Positions 26,610-36,860 of a stretch of DNA of 64,000 nucleotides are shown here, one piece after another. The notes under the pieces are model-generated. The model saw only the letters and a list, made by a program, of their open reading frames with translations. It had not been told where the DNA came from and did no database searches. A program made the translations under genes and the position numbers. The stretch's first letter is position 1. Every line of letters starts with the position of its first letter. The DNA is from Terriglobia bacterium (lineage in GTDB: Bacteria; Acidobacteriota; Terriglobia; JAJPHL01): positions 62,001 through 126,000 of the forward strand of contig JAJPHL010000063.1 in the NCBI GenBank assembly GCA_021325275.1. The letters are read 5' to 3'.

Positions 26610-28928
26610 ATGAATCGTAGTCCGATGTCCGTGCTTTGTCCGCGAGGTTTACGGCGGCTGGCACTTGCAGCGGCCTTCGTGTTGTTGGCCGGTTGTCATC
26701 GCGCTACGTTCCAGGAGAACTACACCGCCGGCCTCGACGAGCTGCGGAAAGGCAACGTCGAACGCGCCCGCGAACGTCTCTTTAGGGCGTACCGTCAGAA
26801 TCCCAACAGTCTCGATTTGAAGTATTACCTCGCCGACGTCAGTTTAAAGCTCAACGATTTCCAAGGGGCGTACGCCCTTCTGAGCCAGGCAGAAGCGCAG
26901 GACAAAGAAGGCGCCGGCATCGGCATCGCCGTGCGACTGTCCCTGGCCCGCATCTTCATTGTGGCGAAACAGTACGATGAAGCGCAAAAGCGCTTGTTGT
27001 GGGTGCTCGACAAGCAGCCGCACAATCACGATGCGCGCGCCTTGCTCGCCGCGAATCTCTCGTATCTCGCGCAACCGGACGCCGCGCGCGAGCAAGTGGA
27101 TCTCCTGCTCACCGAAGACCCCAAAGACCCCAGCGGCCGGGTGCTCGACGTGGCGCTGCATCTCGGCGACCGCGACACCAAACACGCGGAAACGTCGCTC
27201 CTGGAGGAAGTGAAGGTCAGCAACCGTTCCATCGATTCGCTGGCGTCGCTCTCGTTCTTCTACAGGTTGAGGCAGACGCCGGACAAGGCGATTCCCTTGT
27301 TACAGGAGTGCATCCAGCGCGACCCAAAGAATCTGGCGTGGCGCGAACAACTCGGCTGGACCTATCAGCAAACCGAAAATCGCGTGAAAGCAGTGGAGAC
27401 GTTTCGCGGAATGGCCGCTTTGTCTAATGACCGCCGGGCGCAGATGGCGCTGGCCAACTATTTCATCAATATGTCCGATTGGAACGCCGCCATCGCCGAG
27501 CTGGAGCGCTTGCGCACGCGCTTTCCCGATGTCGTCACGCGCAATCTGCTGGCCGCTTCGTACTATCGCAGCGGCCGGTGGGCCGAGGCCGAGGCCCTGG
27601 CTCGCCAGTTGATCTCGGAGAACGATCATAACCGTGAAGCGCACATGTTGCTCGGCGCACTGCATCTTGGTCATCGCGATTACGACGAGGCCGCGCAGCA
27701 ATTCAACCACGTCCTGCATGATGCGCCGGATTCCGCGACGGCATTGTACTTCCTGGCAATGGCGTCCTACGGCGCGGGCAAGGAAGCGCTGGCGCTGCAA
27801 CAAATGGAGAAAGCGCTCGATTTGCGCAAGGATCTGCTGCCGGCGCGAATCTGGCTGATCGATCATCATTTGAAGCGCGGATCGAACGGCGTGGCGCTGG
27901 AACTGGTGCGCGGCGCGCCGGGCCGTCAAGCCTATGCGCCGGAAATCATCTTGTACCGCGATCTGTGCGATCCGCTGGCGGGGTTGAGCGCGGAGCAGAT
28001 TGCCGCGTTGCGCCGCGCGCTGTTGTTGCGTCCGCGATTCATCAGCGAGTACGAAAATCTCGGTATGTTCACGCTGCTGCGAAAATACGGCGGCGATCTG
28101 GAACGCCCGCTGGACACCGTGGCGCAAAAGCATCCCGAATTGCGATCCGTGCAGCAACTCTTGATGCGCATTCTGGAAGCGCAAGGCAAACAGCAGCAGG
28201 AGATCGCGATGCTCGAACGGAGGATCGCTCTGCAGCCGAATTCGGTGCCGAATCTGCTGGCGGTGGCGCACTTGCTGATTTCGCAGGGGAAGAAAAAAGA
28301 TGCGCGCGACGAATTGGACAAAGCCGCGCGCCTGGAGCCGTATAATCCCGGGGTGTTGGCGCGCTTCGCGGAACTGGAAGTTTCGGAAGGGAATCTGGTC
28401 GCAGCGACGGATCGCTTGGATCAGTTGATCCGGAGGTATCCGGATTTTTCGGAGGGTTACACTTTCAAGGCCATCGTCTTGGAACAGCGCAAGCAGCCCA
28501 AAGACGCGCGCAGTCTCTACGAGCAGGCCCTGAAATACGATTCGCACGACGCCGTGGCGGCGAACAATCTGGCGTGGCTGATGGCGACCACATTCGAGGA
28601 ACCGGAAAGCGCATTGGAATTGGCGCGCCGCGCCCATCGCCTCGCGCCCGCCAACGCCGAGTTCTGCGACACGCTCGGTTGGATCCAATTTCAACTCGGG
28701 CGCTTCGACGACTCGATGGAATCGCTCGGCGATGCGGTCCGCTTGCAGCCGGACGACGCGCACGTGCGCTATCACCTGGGAATGGTGCAATCGCGCGCGG
28801 GTCGCAACAAGGAAGCGGTGGCCACTCTGAAAGCTGCTTTGTTGCTCGATCCCAAACTTCCGGAAGCCGCGCAGGTGCGCGAGGAACTTGTGGGACTCAA
28901 CACGCGCCTGACGCGTGTCGATCATTGA
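26610..28928 (+). CDS. TPR-repeat lipoprotein, PEP-CTERM-system type
   Basis: A 772-aa protein with a lipoprotein signal (LALAAAFVLLAGC, Cys near residue 30) and at least fifteen TPR-like repeats to the end. Repeats such as LRKGNVERARERLFRAYRQN, AQKRLLWVLDKQPHNHDARA and LARRAHRLAPANAEFCDTLG are visible. It resembles PrsT-like TPR lipoproteins found with PEP-CTERM/exosortase loci. The preceding gene is a PEP-CTERM protein 28 bp upstream, so co-transcription is likely. It probably scaffolds export or surface assembly in the periplasm. An overlapping reading of the opposite strand is a shadow. Confidence 0.88.
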   Translation: MNRSPMSVLCPRGLRRLALAAAFVLLAGCHRATFQENYTAGLDELRKGNVERARERLFRAYRQNPNSLDLKYYLADVSLKLNDFQGAYALLSQAEAQDKEGAGIGIAVRLSLARIFIVAKQYDEAQKRLLWVLDKQPHNHDARALLAANLSYLAQPDAAREQVDLLLTEDPKDPSGRVLDVALHLGDRDTKHAETSLLEEVKVSNRSIDSLASLSFFYRLRQTPDKAIPLLQECIQRDPKNLAWREQLGWTYQQTENRVKAVETFRGMAALSNDRRAQMALANYFINMSDWNAAIAELERLRTRFPDVVTRNLLAASYYRSGRWAEAEALARQLISENDHNREAHMLLGALHLGHRDYDEAAQQFNHVLHDAPDSATALYFLAMASYGAGKEALALQQMEKALDLRKDLLPARIWLIDHHLKRGSNGVALELVRGAPGRQAYAPEIILYRDLCDPLAGLSAEQIAALRRALLLRPRFISEYENLGMFTLLRKYGGDLERPLDTVAQKHPELRSVQQLLMRILEAQGKQQQEIAMLERRIALQPNSVPNLLAVAHLLISQGKKKDARDELDKAARLEPYNPGVLARFAELEVSEGNLVAATDRLDQLIRRYPDFSEGYTFKAIVLEQRKQPKDARSLYEQALKYDSHDAVAANNLAWLMATTFEEPESALELARRAHRLAPANAEFCDTLGWIQFQLGRFDDSMESLGDAVRLQPDDAHVRYHLGMVQSRAGRNKEAVATLKAALLLDPKLPEAAQVREELVGLNTRLTRVDH

Positions 28929-28984
28929 TTTCGAGTGCGGCGATTCGCCGCCGCTTGGCATGCGCGAAGGCTTGCCCCGCGCCG

Positions 28985-31762
28985 CTAATCCTGTGATGCC
29001 GCAAGGAGCGCGACTGGGAACCGCTTGAGAATCGCGGCCAACGGCATGCGCCGCGCTTCGGGAATCTTCACAACTTCATCGGTTAAAACATTTCTCCATC
29101 GGCGCGGCGCGTTTTGCGGCAACGGCAACTCAGTGTCGTACCAAACGCGGCCTCCCAGCGGCGCCTTCGCCAAGCTCGATAGCTTGGTCAGCAATCGCGG
29201 CGCTGCCGCAATGATCCATTGGGCGCCGGCGTGCCGTGCGAAGGCAATCACGTGATCCTTGCGCTTGCCCGTCGCCGTGAGCGGAAGATAGTCGCCCGCG
29301 GAGAAAACTTCCGGACGCGCATGGCGCTGCTCGAGCGTTTTCTGTACCAGAAATAATTTCATCGCTCCGTCGCCCCAGTTTTTCAAGAGACACGGCAAGC
29401 CCATCGACGGCAAGGCGGAGAGTTTTTCTTCGAGCGCCGCGAAATTCACGGGCCGGCGATTGTCCGGATCGACCAGGCTGAAATTCCACACTTCGGTTCC
29501 TTGATACGTATCGGGCACGCCGGGCGAGGCTAGTCGCAGCAGCGTTTGCGTGAGTGATTGCAGCGATCCGAAGAAGGCGATGCGTTGCTGGAACGCCAGA
29601 AAATCGTGGAGAAAGCGATTCTCGCCGTTCGATTGGAGGATTGCCCCGACGAATCTCTCGACGGCGTTTTCATACGCCGTGTCTGGGCGATTCCAACTCG
29701 TCACGACCTTGGCTTCGCGCAGAGCTTTTTGAATGTACGCTTGCAAGCGATCGCGAAACGCGTCGGATTCCGTTTCATCGAGCGGCCACGCGCCAACCAG
29801 CGTTTGATAAATCAAAATCTCATCGTTGGGCAAAGGCGCGGGTACGCCGTCAACCACCGGTTTGCGGCGCGCATTCCACTTGCGCCACTGGCGCAGACGC
29901 CGCTCCCACGCGGCCGGCATCTCCGAAAGCAGATGAATGCGTGCGCGCACGTCCTCGCTGCGTTTGGTGTCGTGCGTGGACGTGGCGTTCATCGTCAACG
30001 GCCATGACCTTTGTCGTGCGGCGTTGAAGTTGTGAAATTCCTCTACGGTCGCTGCCGCTGCGCTTCCGCCGACTTCGTTGAGCGACACCAAACGGTTATA
30101 CACGTAGCACGCCGTGTCCTCGGATCCCTTCGCCATCACCGGGCCGGTGAATTGTTGCCAGCGTCGCACAAAACGCTGCCACGCCATGCGCGCCTCCGCG
30201 TCAAGCAGGGCGGGGAATTCGAGGAGCAGGACGCGTCGCACGAACGCGTACACGGGCTCTGGTACGTCGGCCGCGCGGCGCTGCGCTTCCTTGACGGCGC
30301 TTTCGATCACCGCGCGATCAGCGCCGACTTCGAGCGTACGGACATAGGTCCGATAGACCGGCAGGCACGCCGTAATTTCTTCGAGCGCGCGCCGCAGCGC
30401 CTCGGGGCTCAGGTCGCGGCCGTGACGGTCGTGGTCGGCGAGCAATCCCAGTTGCAGCGACAACGACAATACTTCACCCGCGAACATCAGGGACATCACC
30501 TGCTTCTTCGATTCATAGACGACGGTGGCGAAATCCGCTTCCTGTTTGGTGAACCGCGAATAAACCGCCCCTAGTTCAGAGAGCCCCGCGGCGTCGACCA
30601 GCACGGAGTTGAGCGTGGCGGCGAATTCGTACCCGGTGTCGCCGCAAACCGGCCAGTCGGCGGGCAGCGTTTCGTGGCCGCATAGAATTTTCTCGATTAC
30701 CAGGTAGCGATCCGGCGCGTGATCCTTGAAACGCGCCAGATAGCCGTGCGGATCGTTCAGTCCATCGATGTGATCGACGCGCACGCCTGTCGCCGATCCT
30801 TCTTCCAAGAGCTGCAAGACCAAGGCGTGCGTGTGCGCGAAAACTTCCGGATCCTCCGTGCGGATCGCCACCAGATCGGAAATATCGAAGAAACGCCGGT
30901 AGTTGATCTTCTCGCGCGCCACACGCCAATACGACATCGCATACGGTTGCTGCGAAAGCAGAGCGTCGAGCAAATCGAAACTGCGCGGATCGCCTTTCGC
31001 GCCGTTGAACAAGCGAATGTTTTCGTCGAGGAACGCGCGGACGCTGCCGCCGGTAGACGTCTCGCTGGAATACGCGGCCCACAAGCGCTGCTTCAAGATG
31101 GCGGACTCGGCGTAGCGCTGTTCGACTTGAGCCTTATCGGAAACAGTCCGTGGCGGCAAGCCATCGACGATCACCAGCAACTCGCGCAGCGCGACGAAAG
31201 TGCCGCCGTCCACGCGATGGCCGATCACCGCGCCGTACGTTTTCGGATCCAGCGGCAACCGGCGGTCGAAATACAACACGTGCAATCCGCGCGCGTCGAT
31301 CGCCAGGCGCAATTCGCCATTTTCGAGCGCGGTTCCGTACGGCGATCCGAGAATCGGCAGCAAAACGCGATCGTCCGCCGCTTCGAGCGAGGAATCCCAG
31401 TTGATGTCGAAGTAGAACGCGTGCGGAGAACACGCGCCGTTCTCGAGCACGTCCATCCACCAGGCGTTCTCCGGATCGGCGGCCATGTGGTTCGGCACGA
31501 TGTCCAGGATCAATCCGAGATCGTGTTGTTTCAGTGTCGCGAGAAAGTCGCGAAAGGCCGTTTCGCCGCCCAGTTCCGGGTTCACCCGCAGCGGATCGGT
31601 GACGTCGTAGCCCGAGCAACTGCCGGATTTCGCTTTGAAGATCGGCGAGGCGTAGACGTCGCTGATTCCCAACGATCGTAGATACGGAGCGAGCGCGGCG
31701 GCTTCGCAAAAACCAAAGCCGTTGCCGAACTGCAAGCGATACGTCGCAATTGGTATTCGCAA
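28985..31762 (-). CDS. treY: Malto-oligosyltrehalose synthase
   Basis: A 925-aa GH13 enzyme that converts the reducing-end alpha-1,4 bond of malto-oligosaccharides to alpha,alpha-1,1, giving maltooligosyltrehalose. Diagnostic features: IATYRLQF and YASPIF at the start, IVPNHMA, GVRVDHIDGLNDP (nucleophile region), EKIL..ETLP, and ATSTHDTKRSEDVRARI. Only TTG at 31762 can start the frame, since a TGA (the GH57 stop) lies 9 nt upstream in the same frame; reinitiation after the GH57 gene is likely. It forms one operon with the GH57 and TreZ genes. Confidence 0.95.
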   Translation of the reverse strand: MRIPIATYRLQFGNGFGFCEAAALAPYLRSLGISDVYASPIFKAKSGSCSGYDVTDPLRVNPELGGETAFRDFLATLKQHDLGLILDIVPNHMAADPENAWWMDVLENGACSPHAFYFDINWDSSLEAADDRVLLPILGSPYGTALENGELRLAIDARGLHVLYFDRRLPLDPKTYGAVIGHRVDGGTFVALRELLVIVDGLPPRTVSDKAQVEQRYAESAILKQRLWAAYSSETSTGGSVRAFLDENIRLFNGAKGDPRSFDLLDALLSQQPYAMSYWRVAREKINYRRFFDISDLVAIRTEDPEVFAHTHALVLQLLEEGSATGVRVDHIDGLNDPHGYLARFKDHAPDRYLVIEKILCGHETLPADWPVCGDTGYEFAATLNSVLVDAAGLSELGAVYSRFTKQEADFATVVYESKKQVMSLMFAGEVLSLSLQLGLLADHDRHGRDLSPEALRRALEEITACLPVYRTYVRTLEVGADRAVIESAVKEAQRRAADVPEPVYAFVRRVLLLEFPALLDAEARMAWQRFVRRWQQFTGPVMAKGSEDTACYVYNRLVSLNEVGGSAAAATVEEFHNFNAARQRSWPLTMNATSTHDTKRSEDVRARIHLLSEMPAAWERRLRQWRKWNARRKPVVDGVPAPLPNDEILIYQTLVGAWPLDETESDAFRDRLQAYIQKALREAKVVTSWNRPDTAYENAVERFVGAILQSNGENRFLHDFLAFQQRIAFFGSLQSLTQTLLRLASPGVPDTYQGTEVWNFSLVDPDNRRPVNFAALEEKLSALPSMGLPCLLKNWGDGAMKLFLVQKTLEQRHARPEVFSAGDYLPLTATGKRKDHVIAFARHAGAQWIIAAAPRLLTKLSSLAKAPLGGRVWYDTELPLPQNAPRRWRNVLTDEVVKIPEARRMPLAAILKRFPVALLAASQD

Positions 31763-31768
31763 CCTTGC

Positions 31769-34189
31769 TCAACTCACGTTAATTTTCAAATCCTCGCCGA
31801 GAGTACGAAATTGTTCGATCCACGCTTGCGCGTCGGCGTCGCCTTCGGCGGCGCGTTTGGCGGTGTCGTCGAAGACCATGCGGCGAATCTCGAACCAGCC
31901 GTTCTGCGCGCTCCACAAAACCACATCAAACGGCAGATAACGCGTCATGCGCACCATCGGCTGCAAGCGCCGCAACGATTCCAGGTCCGCGGGATTCTTG
32001 AGGAACGCATCGAACTGGCGCTCGATGGTCTTGCGCAAGGTGAACTCAAGCGTCGTGGCATCCAGGTCCAGGCCGGCGGTGCGCGACTCTTCGATCAAAC
32101 TGTTGACGCGCGCAATATCGAATTGTTCAGCGGCAAATTCGCGCCGCAGCAAGCTGTTGGCCGCGGCTTCCGCGGAAGCGCGCATCGCTTTCGGCAACGG
32201 GACGCCCAAGTCGCGCAGGAAATGGATCAACGGCGCCTGATTGTCGTGAATCTGCCGGTACGACGCTTCCGCTTCCTCCAGCGTGGTGTTCAGCACTTCC
32301 TTCAGCACGGCGCGTTGACCATCGCGGAAGAGATTCTTCAGCGAATAGCGCATTTCTCCGAAGTGCTTGTCCATCATCCGCAGCGTCTCCGCCAAATCGC
32401 CCGCCGAGAAGGCCCCACCCAATTCCGCGCTCATCCCCTGAAACGCTTCGGGACTCTCGAACTTCTTGATGCCGCAATTCAAATTGTGATCGCCCATGTG
32501 CAGCGCGCTGAACACCAACGTCTCGGAGACATGCGTGATTTCCGAGGAGAACTTGGCGTGGCCGATCGCCAGCTTGCTCTTGCCGGATTCAAGCGCGGTG
32601 TATTCTTCTTCTTCGACGTTGTAGTGATACACCGGCGACGGACCGGAATGCGGGCGAAACAGGGAACTGATGGCGTAGTGCGCCGCGACCTTCTCGAGCG
32701 TCACCATCGCCGGCTTGGCAAACTTCTCGTAGATCGCCGCGCCGTCGCGATGCTCGGGAATATTGCTTTTCGCGCCGGCCAACTGCTCGATCAGGCGATT
32801 TTCCAGCCCCTCGCCGAAAATATCTTGCGCCAGTTGCACGGCGCGCGCGGCGTATTGGATCACTTGCACCGACTCGATCCCGGAGATTTCATCGAAGAAC
32901 CATCCGCAACTTGTGTACATCAGCATCAAATGCCGCTGAAGTTCCATCAAGCGCAGCGCCATCACCGTTTCCTCCGGCTTCAGCGCGCGCGCCGCGGTTT
33001 TGGCGAGAAACGCTTCGACGTTGGCAGGCGAGCGGTCGAGCACCACGCCGATGTATTCGTCGCGCGCCGCCCACGGATCCTTGAACAATTCGTGGCCGCG
33101 CGATTCGAAGCACTGCGTCACGCCGTCGCGCAGTCCGTCGAGCGCGTTGCGCAGCGGCGCGCGCCACTGCTGATTCCATCCGGCTCGTCCGGAGTTGCAT
33201 CCACAGTCCGACTTCCAACGTTCGATGCCGTGAATGCAACTCCACGAACTGTTTTCGATGATTTCCACGTCGTGCGTCGGGGGATGCTGTTCGAGAAACA
33301 ATCCGTAGTTGATGATTTCGGCCAGTTCTTTCGAGGCAATGTGATCGAGCGCGTAGGACAGCGCCATCTCGCCGTGCGCATGATGATGGCCGTACGTTTC
33401 TCCATCGGTGGCGATGTGCACAAGCTCAGGCCAGTCGCGCGTCTCGGAGAATGCGCCCAGGAGGCGCTCGGCGAATTTCTCGCCGTTATCGAGCACGCCT
33501 TCAAACGCCACCCCGCGCGAGATGGGACCGTCGTAAAAGAACAGCGCCATCGACCGGCGTCCCGTCAAGCGACAGCGATAGGCGCGCGTCGGATCGATTT
33601 TCTCGCTTTGCACATCGGTCCAAGTGCGGCCGCCGATGCGGCGCACGCGGGCGGCCTGGCGCGGCGCGAGGATGGTGAACTTGATGCCGCACTCCGCCAT
33701 GATGTCCAGCGATTCGAGATCCACCGCCGTTTCCGGCAGCCACATCCCTTCGGGCTTGCGTCCGAAGTGACGTTCGAAATCGCGAATGCCCCACAGGATT
33801 TGCGTGCGTTTGTCGCGCCGATTGGCCAGCGGCAGAATCATGTGGTTATAGGCCTGCGCGATCGCCGAACCGTGGCCGCCAAAACGTTCGGCGCTTTGCT
33901 TGTCGGCGTCCAGGATCAACTGATAGACCTGCGGCGCCGACGTCGTCAGCCAGGAAAGAAGCGTCGGCCCGAAATTGAAGCTCGTCGATGCATAGTTGTT
34001 GACGATCTGACGAATCAGATTATTCGAATCGAGAATGCGCGACGCGCCGTTGGGCGCGTAGCATTCCGCGGTGATGCGTTCGTTCCAATCGTGATAGGGA
34101 TACGCGGAGTCCTGCAATTCCACCGCTTCCAGCCAAGGATTTTCGCGCGGTGGTTGATAAAAATGATTGTGGATACAGATGTATCCCAT
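31769..34189 (-). CDS. GH57/DUF3536 family glycoside hydrolase-like protein
   Basis: An 806-aa protein. The N-terminus (ICIHNHFYQPPRENPWLE) and the later segments NASRILD-like and IATDGETYGHHHAHGEMALS are typical of GH57 proteins joined to DUF3536. These are thought to act on alpha-glucans; the specific reaction is unknown. A perfect ribosome-binding site (AGGAGG) precedes the ATG at 34189. It lies between TreZ (10 bp) and TreY (6 bp), suggesting a role in preparing or debranching glucan for the TreYZ route. Confidence 0.9.
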   Translation of the reverse strand: MGYICIHNHFYQPPRENPWLEAVELQDSAYPYHDWNERITAECYAPNGASRILDSNNLIRQIVNNYASTSFNFGPTLLSWLTTSAPQVYQLILDADKQSAERFGGHGSAIAQAYNHMILPLANRRDKRTQILWGIRDFERHFGRKPEGMWLPETAVDLESLDIMAECGIKFTILAPRQAARVRRIGGRTWTDVQSEKIDPTRAYRCRLTGRRSMALFFYDGPISRGVAFEGVLDNGEKFAERLLGAFSETRDWPELVHIATDGETYGHHHAHGEMALSYALDHIASKELAEIINYGLFLEQHPPTHDVEIIENSSWSCIHGIERWKSDCGCNSGRAGWNQQWRAPLRNALDGLRDGVTQCFESRGHELFKDPWAARDEYIGVVLDRSPANVEAFLAKTAARALKPEETVMALRLMELQRHLMLMYTSCGWFFDEISGIESVQVIQYAARAVQLAQDIFGEGLENRLIEQLAGAKSNIPEHRDGAAIYEKFAKPAMVTLEKVAAHYAISSLFRPHSGPSPVYHYNVEEEEYTALESGKSKLAIGHAKFSSEITHVSETLVFSALHMGDHNLNCGIKKFESPEAFQGMSAELGGAFSAGDLAETLRMMDKHFGEMRYSLKNLFRDGQRAVLKEVLNTTLEEAEASYRQIHDNQAPLIHFLRDLGVPLPKAMRASAEAAANSLLRREFAAEQFDIARVNSLIEESRTAGLDLDATTLEFTLRKTIERQFDAFLKNPADLESLRRLQPMVRMTRYLPFDVVLWSAQNGWFEIRRMVFDDTAKRAAEGDADAQAWIEQFRTLGEDLKINVS

Positions 34190-34199
34190 CGGATCCTCC

Positions 34200-36110
34200 T
34201 TAGGAGCCGGAAATCATTTCAAACATCACGGCTGATTTCGGGGCGAGCGTCAGTTCCACCTGACCGGCCGAGACGATGTTCTTCACGTCGAGACGTCCGC
34301 TGCCCATCCACTCGTCGGCGTCGGTATCGAACACTTTTTTCCATTTTCCGCGTGGCAGCGGCACACGCACGGCGCCGGGAACGGGCGCGAAATGAAAAAT
34401 CACGCAGGCTTGATTCGCTTCGTTCCAGCGGCGGACGAAAAGCGTCATCTCTTCTTCCATCGCAATCACTTCGGTCGACTCCTTGCTCGGCGCGGCGAGT
34501 GCCGGCAGCGACTTGCGCAAGCGGATCAGCTCACGATGCAACGCAAACAGCGCGTTGTTGCGCTGATCGCGCGCTTCCGGATTCAGTTTCGATTGCAGAA
34601 ACGTCTCGTCGGCTTGCGGATCGGGCGCTTCGCCTTGCCAGGAGAACGCCGCGAATTCTTCTTTACGTCCGTGACGCACCGCTTCGATCAACGCGGGATC
34701 GGAGTGATCGGTGTGATAGAGAAACGGCGCTTTCTCGCCGTATTCCTGACCCATGAAGAGCAGCGGGACATACGGCGACAGAAGCACCGCCGCGGCGGCC
34801 AACTTCGCGCCATCGAAGCCGACCAGATGGTTCAAGCGTTCGCCCAACATGCGGTTGCCGATTTGATCGTGATTCTGCGAGCAGACCACCAAGCGCGACG
34901 CCGGAACGGCGTGAGACGAGTTCCCGTGTTTCCGCCGTCGAAACGCGGAGTATTGTCCGCAGTAGACAAAGCCTTCGCTATACGCTTTGGCCAGATGATC
35001 GAGCGTTCCGAAATCCTGATAATAGCCTTGCGTCTCTCCGGTGAGCATCGTATGAAGGGCATGATGAAAATCGTCGTTCCACTGCGCCGTAAATCCCAAA
35101 TCCCACGGGCGCGTGTTCGTCACCACACGCGCATCGTTTAGATTGCTTTCCGCGATCACCGGGACGTGACGCTTCAAGTGTCGCGCGCGATCCTCCACGG
35201 CGGCGTTCAACTCGGCGAGAAACGGGCGCGCCGATTGGTCGGAGATGGCGTGCACAGCGTCGACGCGCAGCGAGTCGATGTGAAAGTCGGTGATCCAGTA
35301 AAGCGCGTTTTCGATGAAGAACGTTCGTACCGCATCGCTGTCGGGACCATCGAAATTGAGAGCCGCGCCCCACGGCGTCTTATAGCGATTTGTGAAGTAA
35401 GGGCCGAAATTTCCGAGGTAGTTTCCCTCCGGACCCAAGTGGTTGTACACCACGTCGAGCGTTACGGCGATCCCCATCGTGTGACAGGCGTTCACCAAAC
35501 GCTTCAACGCGGCGGGCCCTCCGTAGGAATGCTGCACGGCGTATGGATACACACCGTCGTATCCCCAATTTCGTTCGCCGGGAAATTGCGCGATGGGCAT
35601 CAGTTCGATGGCGGTGACTCCCAGATCGCGCAGCTCCGGTAAGTAGGGAATCGCGCCGTCGAATGTGCCGGCCTTGCTGAACGTGCCCACGTGCAGTTCG
35701 TAAAAAATGTACTGCGACATCTCCAGACCGTGCCAACCCGAGTCTTCCCACTGAAAATCCTGCGAGACGATTCGCGAAGGACCATGCACACCTTGCGGTT
35801 GATGACGCGACGCCGGATCGGGCCGCCGCGTGCCGTTGATGACGCACCAATACGGCGTGCCCGCCTCCACGTCGTCGGCCGCGGCGTGAAAGTATCCGTT
35901 GTCCAGACGTTCCGGCGTGATGATGCGTTCCTTGCGGCTCAACAGGCAAATCTCCAGATCGTTGGCGAACGGCGCCCACACGAGAAACTCGCAGAGTCCG
36001 GCGCCGCGATACGTAGCGCCGGGCGCCAGGACGCGTTCCGCCGCATGCGCAAACGGTTCGATTTTGCCGCTATGCGACACCGATGAGAATGTGGTTGTCA
36101 ATGAAATCAC
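34200..36110 (-). CDS. treZ: Malto-oligosyltrehalose trehalohydrolase
   Basis: A 636-aa GH13 enzyme releasing trehalose from maltooligosyltrehalose. Motifs: ELHVGTFSKAGTFDGAI, VYNHLGPEGNY, DSLRVDAVHAISD (nucleophile), VIAESNLNDARV (acid/base) and CSQNHDQIGNRMLGER. An N-terminal beta domain precedes the barrel. The start is taken as GTG at 36110, but TTG nine bases downstream fits better with the AGGGTGA ahead of it; the start is therefore uncertain. It is the first enzyme gene in the treZ-GH57-treY run, 47 bp after the receiver-like gene. Confidence 0.94.
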   Translation of the reverse strand: MISLTTTFSSVSHSGKIEPFAHAAERVLAPGATYRGAGLCEFLVWAPFANDLEICLLSRKERIITPERLDNGYFHAAADDVEAGTPYWCVINGTRRPDPASRHQPQGVHGPSRIVSQDFQWEDSGWHGLEMSQYIFYELHVGTFSKAGTFDGAIPYLPELRDLGVTAIELMPIAQFPGERNWGYDGVYPYAVQHSYGGPAALKRLVNACHTMGIAVTLDVVYNHLGPEGNYLGNFGPYFTNRYKTPWGAALNFDGPDSDAVRTFFIENALYWITDFHIDSLRVDAVHAISDQSARPFLAELNAAVEDRARHLKRHVPVIAESNLNDARVVTNTRPWDLGFTAQWNDDFHHALHTMLTGETQGYYQDFGTLDHLAKAYSEGFVYCGQYSAFRRRKHGNSSHAVPASRLVVCSQNHDQIGNRMLGERLNHLVGFDGAKLAAAAVLLSPYVPLLFMGQEYGEKAPFLYHTDHSDPALIEAVRHGRKEEFAAFSWQGEAPDPQADETFLQSKLNPEARDQRNNALFALHRELIRLRKSLPALAAPSKESTEVIAMEEEMTLFVRRWNEANQACVIFHFAPVPGAVRVPLPRGKWKKVFDTDADEWMGSGRLDVKNIVSAGQVELTLAPKSAVMFEMISGS

Positions 36111-36157
36111 CCTAGGATCGCTAAATGGACGCCCTCGCTGCGACCGGACGCCTTACG

Positions 36158-36535
36158 CTACGCCGCGTGAGCTTGACGCTGCCGCGTCAAGGCGCCACCG
36201 ACCGAAGAACAGAGTGTGTCCGGATCGCAGGGGTCCGGCAGCACGTCGAACGCTCCCGCCGCGAGCGCTTCCACCCAGAGGCGTTCGTCGGCCACGCGCG
36301 ACAACAGGATCACGCGCGCTTGCGGCATGTATCCGAGAATCATTTGCGTGTTGCGCCGCCAGCCCTCGCCGTAGTCGGCGTCACACACCACAACGCTGGC
36401 GGAAACGCGGATGGCGTCGTCGGTTTGCGCGGCGGGAATCACGGTCACGCCGAGCCGCTCAAGGGCTCCGCGGACTTTGTCTAACTGCTCTTCCGGCATC
36501 ACGGCGGCAACTCGATCTGTGTGGCGAATATTCAT
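36158..36535 (-). CDS. Degenerate receiver-domain protein
   Basis: A 125-aa single domain with a CheY-like pattern. The strand VSASVVVCDADYGEGW has Asp52 and Asp54 near the phosphorylation site, but the conserved Lys of the K-P motif is replaced (GAFDVLPDPCDPDTL: D-P instead of K-P). It is probably phosphorylation-independent or non-functional as a switch. GGGAGAAG precedes the ATG at 36535. It lies upstream of treZ on the same strand and is divergent from a sigma-factor gene, so it could couple regulation to the trehalose genes. Confidence 0.75.
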   Translation of the reverse strand: MNIRHTDRVAAVMPEEQLDKVRGALERLGVTVIPAAQTDDAIRVSASVVVCDADYGEGWRRNTQMILGYMPQARVILLSRVADERLWVEALAAGAFDVLPDPCDPDTLCSSVGGALTRQRQAHAA

Positions 36536-36699
36536 GACGAGCTTCTCCCTGAAAGTCTCTCCGCACGTTTACACCCATCCAGATTCGGGTGCGGCGGCTA
36601 ACCAGCGCAATGTAAGCCTTTAAAAATTCAGCCTTTGTTAAGGTGAGGAGAGCCTCGCCGCACAATTCAAGTTCACGCCGGCGCGATTTCAACTTGCGC

Positions 36700-36719
36700 G
36701 TGCATGAAAGTTTTTGCAC
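36700..36719. promoter_or_regulatory. Palindromic motif GTGCAT-N8-TTGCAC between receiver and sigma genes
   Basis: Imperfect 20-bp palindrome in the 325-bp divergent gap 36536-36860; further TTGCAT and TTGCGC half-sites lie nearby (36694, 36744). The same layout recurs at 57493-57512 and 58562-58581. A candidate operator; no binding protein is known. Nothing else stands out in the gap. Confidence 0.4.
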
Positions 36720-36860
36720 GTCTGCCGTGCGAATGCAGGCAAATTGCATGTTGGCGTGAGGCGCTCCCCTGTGACGTGACCAAGTTACGACGCGGCGCGG
36801 CACGCAGACTCCTGGCATTCAACGTGCACAGAGCGCCTACGAAGTACAGTGAGGAGCGCA

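Noticed and set aside
31811-34756. A 981-aa plus-strand frame
   Set aside because: Antisense to the GH57 and TreZ genes, which have clear motifs and a ribosome-binding site; the plus frame has shadow composition.
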